A DNA stretch of 64,000 bases from Xiphophorus maculatus. Taxonomy: Eukaryota; Chordata; Actinopteri; Cyprinodontiformes; Poeciliidae. The stretch lies in contig NC_036447.1 of assembly GCF_002775205.1 (NCBI RefSeq), forward strand, positions 15,110,501 to 15,174,500, read 5' to 3'. Positions 12,151 to 22,679 of the stretch are shown here, in pieces (within the stretch, counting starts at the first letter, position 1; every line of letters starts with the position of its first letter). The notes under the pieces were generated by a model. That model made no database searches, was not told the origin of the DNA, and worked only from the letters and a program-made list of their open reading frames with translations. Position numbers and translations under genes: made by a program.

Positions 12151-12945
12151 TGACTATTCATCATCAGATCAGTATTTGGAACATCTTCTGATCTTGAAGC
12201 AGAATCCCATCTATTTCCAGCGTGGATTCCAGTTTTAGCTTAGAGGTGAACCACAAATGCATATTCAGCAGAGTAAATTTCTCTACTAAACAGCAAAAAA
12301 GTTTGTTCAGCCATTATGCTGCCATGTTTTCTGCTGAGCCCTTATCCTCCTGCTACGCCACCCAGTCGGTAACCTCAGCTTCCATAGCACATATCACACA
12401 GACAGCACATTAAACTGAAGTACAGTAAAGCTATCTGTGTTTAAATGCACCAACTAGTTCCTTATTTCTGTCTCTGCTTTGTTGTAAGTTCTTGAACCCA
12501 CTCTTAATTCAGACTGTGAGAAGAAAGAGATGAAAAATATGTAGAGGGGGAAAAATATGAACAAGTCTTATATTAATATCAACAAATCAACACAAAAAAA
12601 ATTTATTCTGGATTTCTATGTGTTTTTCTTTTCTAAATGCCATGCATATTGCTTGATAACTTAAACACAGAATTATTTCTAAATGGTTTTACTGATTTTC
12701 ATCACTTCCATATACTGCATTACCCATATACTTCATTGACTTCTGAGTTATAAATGTAATGTCTCTTGCATTTGAAATTTGTCTTCAATAAAAATGTGCA
12801 CAGCAGGTGTGAAAAAAGTCAATTAACTCACTTTTCATTCACAAACACATTGAGACCATGTGTATTCAACTTGTACTTTATTGAGGAAACAGCATGAGGA
12901 ATTAGGAGATGTTATTTGACATATCTAGTGGGGAGAGAACATTCT

Positions 12946-13432
12946 TTATGTTGTAGCTGCCACCGTGGTGGTAGGAGCTGCTGTGGTAGGAGCTGCAGTG
13001 GTAGTTGCAGTAGTGGTGGTGTTGGTGGTGGTACTGGTGCGCAGAATCTGAAGAATCTGCTGAAGGACATCCTCAGGTATACAAGGACGGCCAGGTTTAC
13101 CATGAGGAGGACCATGGCCCTGAAACAAAAATCAAGGTCAGGTTTATTCAGATTCAGGAAACAAATTCAGGTTTAGTAACAGTGCTTATCTACACCAGTA
13201 AAATTAGTACAATAAACTTACCACATCAAAATGAGGGCCCCCAGGTGAGCGCTCCTCCCGGCTGGATGCCGAGTCATCCTGTTAAAAACGATAATAAAAA
13301 ATATTTACAATTCTTCTGTAGTGGCTGCACCGACGAAAAGAACATTGATTCAGTCTTTTTAAATATCGCACTTACGGAATAAGCCAGAGTGAGACACAGG
13401 AGGCATCCCAGCACAAATAGTACCTTCAGCAT
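12946..13432 (-). CDS. Thr-rich mini-SCPP, family D, copy 1
   Basis: Secreted precursor of 95 residues from three phase-0 coding exons: 13376-13432 (signal peptide MLKVLFVLGCLLCLTLA then YS), 13222-13278 (19 codons, DDSASSREERSPGG... ) and 12946-13119 (58 codons with stop). Exon 3 has SxE sites (SRE) and an R-E-E-R/S step that could be a proprotein-convertase site. The last exon opens GHGPPHGKPGRPC, then IPEDVLQQILQILRT (amphipathic), then about 30 residues of Thr, Ala and Pro. Such Thr/Pro tails are normally O-glycosylated. A 5' untranslated exon probably starts its donor at 13590. Polyadenylation signal at 12877-12882. It is paired with D2 in a direct duplication. The gene is unnamed to my knowledge; assignment to the SCPP family rests on exon plan and SxE placement. 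Confidence 0.82.
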
Positions 13433-13658
13433 TGTTTCACTGATTACCTGCCAAAATAAGAAAATAATAACAATTTTAAGATTACTATAAGTAAAAATAA
13501 AACCGTACCATGAAGGCACTGAGTTAATGTCTGACAGGAAAAATCAAATAGAAAACAAAATGAATAATTATAAAAGAAATTTGTAATTACAGTCTTCTCT
13601 TCACAATCTGTCCCAGAGGAGGTCAAGGCAAATCTGATGGTGTGTTGCTTGGTAGAGC

Positions 13659-13666
13659 TTTTTATA
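13659..13666 (-). promoter_or_regulatory. TATA box of D1
   Basis: TATAAAAA on the minus strand, upstream of the short 5' untranslated exon (its donor GTAATT is at 13585-13590). The same box is conserved before D2 near 25,636-25,643. Confidence 0.65.
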
Positions 13667-14999
13667 CGCATGCAGATGGGTGGATTTAAGATCCCTGGAA
13701 TGTCAGGATGTTGGGAAATGAAATCTGTTAGGAAACTGTCTGCTCAACATTTCAAGTCGTAGATGGAAATGTTAGGAAATAGGTGAAAGAATAATGAAAC
13801 GTGAATGCTTTGGAAGATCAAAAAAGAGTTGGGCACTACTGACGAAATTAAAAAACATGTAACTGGTTTAGTGAGTAAAATATTAAATAATCTTTTAAAT
13901 GAGTTAAGAGAAACGTAAAAAATAACAAGTGATATGGTGTCTTATATTTTATAGGGGGAAAAAAGCACCAAAAAAATGTTTAGCTGAAATAAAACTTGTT
14001 AAAGAGCCTTGTTGGAGTAGGTAAAACTTTTAAGTTTGTTTTTTTTTTTTTGTAAAAATTACTAAGGGAAAAAATTTAAATATTGCCAAAAATCTTTTAC
14101 AAAAGTGCTCGATGTAACTCTTTGAGCATTTGAAAATTAAGCCAAAAAGCAGTGTTGTGTTTTTTGGATTCGTCAGATTTTTCAGGTTCACATTTTGTGA
14201 GTGTTTTTGTGTGGACTGAACAACTGTGAAATTCTGAGTCTTTGCTTTTTTTCTTTTCAAATAATTCAGTATTTGAATGTCTGTCAGAACCTTTTGCTAT
14301 TAATCACATTATTTTTCCTCCTCATTTTTTCTCAGTCAATCGAAAGTGTCAGTTATGTGTCTACTTATATTACATACTTATGTCAAAGAATGTAGTGTGT
14401 AGAATTTCTAGGAAAGAAATTAATGAAATGCAATTTAGAATAAAACTGGAACATAAAAAAAGTTAGAAAAGTTTAGCGTTGTGAATACTTTACAGATGCA
14501 CTGTGTTGAATTTATTTATTTTTTGTTCCGGAATAACAGAAGAACAACAAATAATCATGGAAATCCTTAAGTAAAATTAAAAAAATCATAGTCTGATAAA
14601 TAAAAAAAGATACAAACTGAGCATTCAAAGGTGTTGTCTGGACTCGAGGTTAATTGCTGGAAAGCAAATCTAGTGGAAAAGCTTAATAAGCTCTTTAAAT
14701 GCTCTGTATTAAGTACTGCATCATCTGGTATTGTGAGTGGTTTTAATATTTCCACATGTTTTCTTTCTTCATTGCACATTTCTGTTGCTCTATGTCTTTT
14801 TGCAGAGGCAAGCTGTCAGGACATTTAAAGTAGATCATGGAGTGTTGACCAGATGAAAAAGGCTAAATAACTTATGGTGTATTTAAAAAAACAAAAAAAC
14901 AAAACAGAAATTAGAATCTCAATGCAATTACGGAGAGGGAGCGATGCCAGACAGTTTATGAAGTAATTATTTAGTTGTGTCACTGAGTTGGCAACAGTG

Positions 15000-15245
15000 G
15001 GGTGAATATTGTTAACTGCAAAAAATTCAGACCTGACCTGGTGCTTCTGTCTGTCAATAACACCTTTCACTGCAGAGCAGAAGAAGACAGAGGCTGATTT
15101 TTAAACCTTTGCTGACAAAGAGAAGATCAGCAGATAAGATGGGCTTCACATATAAGTATCGGCCAATCACAATACCCCAAAATTAATGAAATTGGCGCCC
15201 AGAAATCGACTGGTCGATAAATCAGTTGGCCAATAAATGTATCTT
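15000..15245 (-). repeat. Fragment of an interspersed repeat shared with 34.1 kb and 50.3 kb
   Basis: Read on the minus strand, this segment (cores TCGATTTCTGGGCGCCAATTT and TCTTCTGCTCTGCAGTGAAA) aligns with the inner part of the elements at 34,065-34,600 and 50,335-51,816. Neither element end is present. It abuts the outer end of the left inverted arm, so it marks a junction. Confidence 0.7.
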
Positions 15246-15680
15246 ATTATACATCTTTTGTCTTTTTGAATAAAGTTGAAGAAATTTGACAAAAATTTGT
15301 TTTTTAATTTTCCTAAAATATGGATCAAACCTGCTATCATGCTTGGTATCTTAATAAGCTTTATCAATAAATGGGAGCAGAAGGCTGCTGGTGATCATTT
15401 CTACAAGCACAAATGCAAATTCCACCAGGTGTTGTCTGCACTAAATGCAACCCAAAGGTCTGATGTCAACATACTAATTTGTTTCAACACTAAGTGACCA
15501 AGAATGAACCAATCTTGTGTTGTAATTTTCTGGACCTGCTGTGGATTATATATAATAACATTGGATTGTACTATTACACCAAACAGCTGTCAAGGTGTTG
15601 TTTCTGTATCTAACCACACATTACAAACAGGTTGCATTTTTAAGTATGACAATTTCCCAACAGCTCTGATCCAGATACTG

Positions 15681-15688
15681 TATATAAG
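15681..15688 (+). promoter_or_regulatory. TATA box of A1
   Basis: TATATAAG lies before the short 5' untranslated exon, which ends at 15746 with donor GTGATT. Equivalent boxes precede A2 (49,196-49,202), A3 (57,407-57,413) and A4 (59,203-59,209). Confidence 0.7.
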
Positions 15689-15849
15689 AGAGTCCAAAAT
15701 TCAGCTCAACACAACAACCTTCTTATCAAGTCAAGCAGACAAAACGGTGATTATATGAATTTATGCTTCATTTCTTTTACTCTATAGAAACAATTTGTTT
15801 TATTGATAAAGACTTTATTTATGTTCCAACAGCTGAAATCACTGCAGCC

Positions 15850-16624
15850 ATGCTGAAGGTAGCACTTATCCTTGGATGCCTCCTGAGCCTCATTGTGGCT
15901 GCACCAGTAAGTGACAATATTATAAGCAATTTTTTCAGTGGACTTAAAAAATGTGCAAAGAAGTTTAAATATGTAGTTTTGCATGCATTTACTTTGCATT
16001 GAAGACTGCATGAACTCATATTTCAGTCATTATACAAGTGTAATTTCTTGTTGCAAACCTCTGACATGTTTGTTCTAAAGTAATCTTTAAATGTTACCTC
16101 TGTAAGAAACATCCATGGTTTGGAGTAGGAATAAACCCAAGTTCAATATGACAGAAAATCTGTGAAGAGATTAGATTAGGAATTAGAGTGAAAAATGTGA
16201 AAAAAGAAAAATTGTAGAATAGAAATGTTGATCAGCAATTATAAAGAGTTTGATTTGATCTTTTTATTAAGAGGGATATGAATTATTTTTTTACATTACT
16301 TTTTCTGTTGAAAAGTAAACAAAGGCAAATAAATTATTTTTTCAGATGGAGGACCAGCGATTTGCTCGCTCCAGATCTAACTCCAATGAGGTGAGAATAT
16401 TTCTTGTCTTTATAATAAACCACATATTAACAGCATCTACTGTATAACTGATGCACAGTTTTGCTAAATTTCTAACTATCTGTATGATTTTCTTACAGGT
16501 CTCAACAAACAACTTGTCCACCCTGCTATCCCTGCTTTTCAGGCTTCTTGCCACCACTACCACAACTACAACAACTACAACTACAAGAGCACCTACAACA
16601 ACAGTTGCTGCTACTACTACATAA
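15850..16624 (+). CDS. Thr-rich mini-SCPP, family A, copy 1
   Basis: Precursor of 75 residues from three phase-0 coding exons: exon 2 from 15833 with the ATG at 15850 to 15906 (MLKVALILGCLLSLIVA then AP), 16346-16390 (MEDQRFARSRSNSNE) and 16499-16624. The signal peptide is clear. Exon 3 ends in SNE, an SxE phosphosite in the usual SCPP position, and carries R-F-A-R/S, a possible convertase site. The last exon opens VSTNNLSTLLSLLFRLLA, a Leu-rich amphipathic stretch, then 11 Thr, then RAPTTTVAATTT. Polyadenylation signal AATAAA at 16721-16726. A1 converges tail to tail on C1. Its inverted twin is A2. Likely a secreted, phosphorylated and O-glycosylated peptide; the role is unknown. Confidence 0.85.
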
Positions 16625-16739
16625 AATGGAGTCTTGAACATCAGCAAATTTGTCATGTATTGCTGAGAAAGTTATCTTCTTTTTCTTTTCAGTTTTAAAT
16701 ACTGATTATCAATCATGCTCAATAAAGTTTAGCAAAGAA

Positions 16740-18115
16740 AAAAAACATCCTGTGACAACTCTTTTCTTTCTTTGCAGCCTCTGAATATATTCATATTGTC
16801 ACCTTCATAAAACAATGGCCTTAGTGATTTTTTTTTTTTTACCAGAAGTGATTTTGACAAAAATGGAGAAAAATACCCTCTTTCTTTCTGAAATATGTTT
16901 TAGTCAAAAAATGACTTATGCCATTATTTAGGAGGGTGACAATATGGAGAATCGTAAAACACATTTTCATGAATAATTTACTTTAAACCTCCCTGTTTGT
17001 GACTGAATGGATGACAAGATGAAGAACCAAAGGGGAACTTTTTCTTAGTTTCATAATATTTCCTTTCATCTGCCATAGTTTGTATCAGTGAATAGCACCA
17101 GGTGCTAAACAACTCTCAGTAGGAGCTTTTCCTGAGAATGGAAACCTGTTATGTTGTCAGAGAGTCAAACTAAAGGCTGATAAACCCTGATTGTCCATTT
17201 GACCACATGAATAATCGTCTCAACAAAAATTCACAAGTGCAGCCTCTTAAACTGCACAACTGACGAGTGAGACCACACTTCTCTGAAAATCACTTGCTAG
17301 TCCAGCTGAAATATTTTCCTGGTACCATGTCATTTTATACATTGTTTACTAATTTTTTATTGTTTTTAAGGAACATCAAGAGTGGTCCAATAGTGTTTTT
17401 ACTGTTATTAACTAAATTAAGCACCATGTTTCAGCACTAAAACTAAGCTAATCTGCAATATATTAACTATTTCTGTTAAAAAAAGAGAGCAAGAGAAGGC
17501 AAGTATCCATCCACAAATGGCTGAGTCTTGCCTGTGGTCCCCACAACTAAGTCTTGACTTTTAGATTTACATTGACAGTATAAATTTTTTTGAATCAGAA
17601 AGGAAAAACATGTCCATGTGATTAAAATGTACTCCAGCATACATTAGCCAATAATTGAGAACAGAGTTTGCAGACATGTCCATGTGTGCCTGTTTCCAAT
17701 CACATTAAACATATGGATTTCTATATTTGTGCAAGTTCTAGACATTTTGAGTCTGTTGTGGCAACCAAAATATAGCATAAGCATTCAGGTCACATGTGCT
17801 AGAAAAAGATTTATGTATATTTACTTATATATATATTGTGAAATGGATTTATGATGCAATAGACAAGGATTCTGGCAAACTATTGTATTGAGTTTTTGTG
17901 TAATATTTGGCACAAGTAATATGCTAATTCCACCAAATAACTTCAGCACACCTCCAACAAACAAAAGGTAAAACAAAATCCCTTTCTCATTCTTCTCTCA
18001 TTGTTTAACATATAGAAATATATTTGGTAATCTGTACTGAGTTTAACCAAGGAATCTTTACGATGATCTGAGTTCAGACACTAAGAAGAAGATACAAATA
18101 TGTATCATTGATAAA
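16740..18115. other. Intergenic between A1 and C1 tails
   Basis: No gene is seen. The sequence is conserved in the right arm (about 47,050-48,150). Parts of it also recur downstream of A3 (about 54,900-55,030), which shows that it belongs to the family A duplication unit. Confidence 0.6.
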
Positions 18116-18120
18116 GTGAC

Positions 18121-18458
18121 TGTCAGGAGTAGGTGGTGTGAGGTGGTGAGGCAGACGCGATGGAACCAGGTATAGCAGGAAAATTATATTTTAATGGTGA
18201 AAACAGTCCAACATAATCCAGAAAATCAGGCAGCACGACTGAGCAGAAGCCAGGGCTCAACGCCGATAGCAACTGATAAAACCAGTGGACAACACGAAGG
18301 ACTGAGCGCACATTAGACAAGGACCCGACAAAGACACAGGTGACACAGGGGGTAAATAGGGAATGAGAAACACCTGGGAGTAATCAAGGGGAGAACAGGA
18401 CAACACGGAGACACAGAGACACAGAAAACTCGAAATAAACACACAGAAGAACATGACA
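18121..18458 (-). mobile_element. Solo LTR of an LTR retrotransposon (fossil)
   Basis: A 338-bp element that begins TGTCATG and ends CTGACA on the minus strand, flanked by a 5-bp target-site duplication GTGAC (18,116-18,120 and 18,459-18,463). It has an AT-rich polyadenylation-like region and no coding sequence, so it reads as a solo LTR, probably of Gypsy type. The matching site in the right arm (about 47,040-47,050) is empty. It therefore inserted after the inverted duplication and is fairly young. Confidence 0.78.
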
Positions 18459-18981
18459 GTGACAGGAGCTGGACCTCCAAACCCAATGGTCAGATGGATG
18501 GATGGATAGATGGATGGATTGTTGAGATTAGATTAGATTTTCACTAATTCTTATACACTGAGTACATGTGCTAAAAATGGAGTGAGAAGTAACAATAAAA
18601 GGACAACATTGTCATGTATGATTTACTAAGAGATGGATGGTGACCTGTACAGGGCGCACTCTGCCTCTTGACTGCTGTAGATAAGCACCAGCTCTGCTCA
18701 CCATATCAGACTGGATGAGTGGATGATTATTAAGAAATAACAGCACAGAGAGGATTTTCCTTCTTAAGGTTTATTTGTCATGCCAACAAGCAGAGGGACG
18801 AAATGTTTTCCTGAATGTTGAGCGAAAAACCTTTCTAGTCAGAAATGCTGGTTTGGAACCTGAAATGAGAAGAGGTGAAATAGTCACATAAAACTCAACA
18901 ACCTCATCAGAAACAAGTTTAACATCGACTACTTCAAACAATAGGTCACTCACTGACTGGTCATTGTTAACATTCCAGGCT

Positions 18982-19559
18982 TTATGCTGCAGTTGCAGCT
19001 ATAATTGCTTGTAGAAGAGTGATGAGGTTGGTCAGCGAGAGAGAAGTTGAGCTTGTCTTTAAGGAAATCAAGAAGATTATCAGGACACACACAACTGAGG
19101 TTTTTCTCTGTGATGATACAGTAACTTATGTTCAAGATTGTTTTAAACGTAAAGCAGAGAAAGTCCTCACCTCATCAGAGTCAGAACGGGCAAAGCGCTG
19201 ATGCTCCATCTGTAGGTTGAACATATTCTGCTTTATTGCAACAATAACATGATAACCGACAAACACTATAATTATTAATATTTATGAATTATTATATTAT
19301 ACTATTTCTAAGCATTCAGTGATAATTAGAAATGGGTTAAAAGTAAGCAAGAGAAAGCAGTCACTCCAACAGAGTCAAAGCATGCAAAACTCTCCTGCGC
19401 AATTTGTAGGTTTAACACCTGCTTTATACTTTATTAGAACAAAAATGATAAGAAAGATGAGATCGCTGCTAGTTTAATTGAATATAATAATTTTATACTT
19501 ACAGGCACAGCCACAATTAGACTCAGCAGGCATGCAAGAAAAATGACTACCTTCAACAT
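18982..19559 (-). CDS. Mini-SCPP, family C, copy 1
   Basis: Precursor of 56 residues from three phase-0 coding exons: exon 2 (19503-19576; ATG of MLKV at 19559), 19171-19209 (MEHQRFARSDSDE) and 18982-19056 (TSSTSLSLTNLITLLQAII then AATAA). The signal peptide is MLKVVIFLACLLSLIVA. Exon 3 carries R-F-A-R/S and ends in SDE (SxE). Unlike A and D there is no Thr tract, only a Ser/Thr-rich start and a Leu/Ile amphipathic stretch. An in-frame ATG four codons upstream (19571) could extend the start to MTATMLKV. I prefer MLKV because it aligns with every other family and all exon 2 copies are 74 nt. A final non-coding exon runs from 18859 down to the polyadenylation signal at 18770-18775. The longer frames through these exons are not in the spliced frame. 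Confidence 0.8.
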
Positions 19560-19719
19560 GGTTGCAGTCATCGTTCCTGACAGAGAAATAAATAAGTACA
19601 GATTTATTCTAATTAAAGAAAGAGAAAATAAGAGAAACGACTTGGAAGATCGTTGGTTGTTGATCTGAATGATCTTTCCTTTTATACCTTTGTAGGAGCA
19701 AATACATTGGTAAATCAAA

Positions 19720-20960
19720 TCTTTGAAATCTACATTAACTCCTTAATACCAAAACAGTTATACGTAAGTCAAAGGATCAATGAGGACACTATCATTACAG
19801 TTAATTAATATGTTGCACTAGTATAATTTCTCACTTTGCAAGTGTTAAGCCATGAGATGTAAGATAAAAAAAATAATAATTTTAGTTTCAGGAGAGTATG
19901 TGATCCAGTTATGACACTCCTTGGTAAAAAGTTACAAAACCTTGATATCACAATTTTCTTAAAAACAAATTATGTGACTTAGTGGTTTTGTTTCACAACA
20001 CCCAGTGAAGCCTGCATTCTGCTTGTCATGTCATGTTTTAGGAAATAAGTTAATGCTGTGACTTAACCAGTGAAAAGATTTGCACACAGACATGTAGAAG
20101 GACATTTTATATAGTAATTAACTTTCAAGGTAGAACTCAACATTATAAACCTTAAAAAAAACTATTCTGAAAATGTGAAACCTGCAAAACATTAGTAGAT
20201 GCATATTTGGAACAGAGTTATTTGTTCTGCATCAACGTATAATAATGTCCTGATGTAATGTATGATTAACAGGGAATCTATGCAAAGAGACAATTCTAAA
20301 AGTTAATTTAAATAGAAGATGTGGCGTGTTAAAGTATTTTGATTTTCATAAATATCTTGAAATTATTACAGATTATTTTTAAAAACAAATATTAAAAACA
20401 TGAAAAAGCTGTGATGAGGTGTTGGGTTAAGTTATCTGTAAGACATCTAAAAATCTGACCACTATCTAAAAATAATTTATCAATAAAACATAAGTAAATA
20501 AAATCACTTATGAACTTTATCAACAAAGTGGCTGAATTTTAAATCTGAATAAGCAAATTTATGTGTTTATACACATAAACAAAGCAAAAGAAAGAGTAAG
20601 ACAATGTTTTTTTTTTGACAAGCCACTCTGTGTTATGATTATTATTCTCATAAAAACCTGACAGTTTCCACAGAGGAAGCTCTCTACATCTATTTAAATA
20701 TACACCTCAGTCATAAAACTTAGTGATGTTGAAAATCAGCTGCTGTGTGTCTTGCGGTGCACCAACAATAAGCTGTAACTGTTGTAATCACTGGTTCTTT
20801 CAACAGGTTTTCACAATGTTATTTAGACACTCAATTGCAGTTAAACCCGAATGTTATTAGTGATATTTGTCCACAATTGAATAACTTAAAATCACTAATT
20901 CTCAGCCACACCTTGAAGCATAGGGAAATTGCAATCACAGATTTGCAACATTTCTGCACC
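19720..20960. promoter_or_regulatory. Divergent intergenic region between C1 and B1
   Basis: C1 reads left and B1 reads right from this 1.3-kb spacer. It is kept almost unchanged between B3 and C2 in the right arm (about 44,515-45,790), so both arms have the same head-to-head promoter arrangement. The C TATA box lies at its left edge (about 19,680) and the B TATA box at its right. I recognise no transcription-factor sites with certainty. Confidence 0.55.
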
Positions 20961-20968
20961 TGTAAAAG

Positions 20969-20976
20969 TATAAAAG
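20969..20976 (+). promoter_or_regulatory. TATA box of B1
   Basis: TATAAAAG precedes the untranslated exon 1, which ends at 21042 before donor GTGTGA. The same box precedes B2 (30,997-31,004) and B3 (44,504-44,511, minus strand). Confidence 0.7.
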
Positions 20977-21191
20977 AGAAGCTCAACATCCAAAGAGCAA
21001 CACTACATCCTCTTCTCTTGTCTCTGAGAAAACCTACTGAAGGTGTGATGACTTCTTGCTTTATTTAGATTATGGTTTTGGTATTTGTACAGCGAATTTC
21101 TTCAATGCTGTATTCTACTAACTTGTTCTTGAACATGTTGTTCAGAAAGTAAGTTTGATCTTCTGTTCTAACAGGTAAAATCACTGCAACC

Positions 21192-21614
21192 ATGCTGAAG
21201 GTAGCACTTATTCTTGGATGCCTCCTGAGCCTCATTGTGGCTGAAACTGTAAGTATAATATTATCATGTTTAAGATGACATCAATGAGCATATATGGTAT
21301 ATAGATATTATTACTATTATTGTGAAAAAGTTTACTGCATGTAATGTCAAACCTTTGCAGATGGAAGAACAGCGTTTTGCTCGTTCAAGCTCTGGTTCTA
21401 ACTCCAGAGAGGTGAGTGTCCTCTCTGCCTAACCTTTAGATTAAACCTGAGCATAAGTTACTGTATCAGTTTTGAAAAAATCCTCTGCTACTTGTAATCT
21501 CCCTTAATTTCCTTAAAGAAAACTACGACCACGACTACGGTTGCAGGAGCAACTACAGCTTCATTAACTCTGACCCAGCTCCTGGCCCTGCTCCGACAAC
21601 TACTCAATCAGTAA
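21192..21614 (+). CDS. Mini-SCPP, family B, copy 1
   Basis: Precursor of 67 residues: exon 2 (21175-21248; signal MLKVALILGCLLSLIVA then ET), 21361-21411 (MEEQRFARSSSGSNSRE) and 21519-21614 (KTTTTTTVAGATTA, then SLTLTQLLALLRQLLNQ, stop). All coding joins are phase 0. Exon 3 ends in SRE (SxE) and carries R-F-A-R/S. Here the order is reversed relative to family A: the short Thr run comes first and the Leu-rich amphipathic helix closes the protein. A second non-coding exon starts at 21761, with a polyadenylation signal at 21845-21850. B1 differs from B2 and B3 in exon 3 (SSSGSN instead of SHGSSN). A Rex3 element follows about 50 bp after the polyadenylation signal. Confidence 0.85.
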
Positions 21615-21898
21615 TGATCAAGTGAGTGACAAACACAGAAAAATAGTTTTTTGACAATATTGCTGCAAATAATCATTGATATTTAACGTAGTCTGTTTTT
21701 AGGAAGTTGTTGAGTTTTACAGAGAATCTATAACTGTATTATTTTTTCGTCTCATTTCAGATTCTGTGGCTGCTGTTTTAACCAGATGCCTTCTATTCAC
21801 TCAACAATTGGACAAATATCATTCTTCACTAAGTTTTGACTAAAAATAAACATGTTCAGTGCAAACGTTTGCTATGTTGTCTTTTATTATATTTTGCA

Positions 21899-22662
21899 TC
21901 CATCCATCCATTTTCTTTCGCTTTATCCGGGGTCAGGTCGCAGGGGTAGCAGCTTCAGAAGGGAGGCCCAGATTTCCATCTCCTCAGCCACTTGTTCCAG
22001 CTCCTCCGGGGGAATCCCAAGGCGTTCCCAGGCCAGCAGAGAGACATAATCCCTCCAGCATGTCCTGGGTCTTCCCTGGGGCTTTGTCTTGGTGGGACGT
22101 GCCCGGAACACCTCACTAGGGAGGCGTCCAGGAGGCATCCTGACCAGATGCCCGAGCCACCTCAACTGGCTCCTCTCGATGTGAAGGAGCAGCGGCTCTA
22201 CTCTGAGTCCCTCCTGGATGACTGAGCTTCTCAACCAATCTCTAAGGGAGAGGCCAGACACCCTACGGAGAAAACCCATTTTGGCCGCTTGTATCCATGA
22301 TCTCGTTCTTTTGGTCATGACCCTAAGCTCATGACCATAGATGAGAGTGGGAACGTAGATCGACCAGTAAATCTAGAGCTCCGCTTTTTGACTCAGCTCT
22401 CTCTTCACCACGACGGACTGGTATAGCGCCAGCTTCACGGCAGATGCTCACAATCCGGCTGTCGATCTCCATCTCCTTTCTTCCCTCATTCGTGAACAAG
22501 ATCCCATGATACTTGAACTCCTCCACTTGGGGCAAGACACCACCCCCGACCAGGAGAAGGCACTCTACCCTTTTCCTGCTCAAGACCATGTCCTCGGATT
22601 TGGAGGCACTGATCCTCCTCCCGGCTGCTTCACACTCGGCTGCGAACCGCTCCAGCGAGAGC
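21899..22662 (-). mobile_element. 5'-truncated Rex3-like (RTE) LINE
   Basis: The minus strand encodes the end of an RTE-type reverse transcriptase ORF, including LPQVEEFKYHGILFTNEGR and, near the 3' end, SQLRWLGHLVRMPPGRLPSE and PPEELEQVAEE. The frames are interrupted. The 3' end is GCGAAAGAAAATGGATGGATG, the GATG tail typical of fish Rex3. An 11-bp target-site duplication TATATTTTGCA flanks it (21,888-21,898 and 22,663-22,673). The orthologous sites beside B2 and B3 are empty, so it landed after the B duplications. Confidence 0.85.
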
Positions 22663-22679
22663 TATATTTTGCAATTCAC

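Larger units (their letters stand above)
12757..15000. repeat. Direct duplication unit D (copy 1)
   Basis: Colinear with 24,484-26,765 on the same strand, covering gene D1, its promoter and about 1.3 kb upstream. The match starts at TAATGTCTCTTGCATTTG in both copies. By eye most bases agree, with gaps upstream of the gene (copy 2 lacks much of 13,760-14,000) and one insertion in copy 2. On the right, copy 1 runs into an unrelated repeat fragment near 15,000. Confidence 0.85.

Noticed and set aside
16342-16656. Val-rich minus-strand frame (and its counterparts at 48,233, 56,171 and 58,349)
   Set aside because: It is the antisense shadow of the Thr-coding exon; ACA/ACT repeats read as Val on the other strand.
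18480-18520. GATG repeats as a second Rex3 copy
   Set aside because: Only a short simple repeat is present, with no LINE sequence beside it; the right arm has a similar simple run.
18950-19135. 61-residue frame with a Cys/Ser-rich end over C1 exon 4
   Set aside because: It runs through the intron and uses a frame different from the spliced, phase-0 frame that gives the Leu/Ile-rich product.
20835-21068. 77-residue frame upstream of B1 (also at B2 and B3) as a conserved protein
   Set aside because: It spans the TATA box and untranslated exon 1. Its conservation follows from the duplication, and the frame has no signal or domain.
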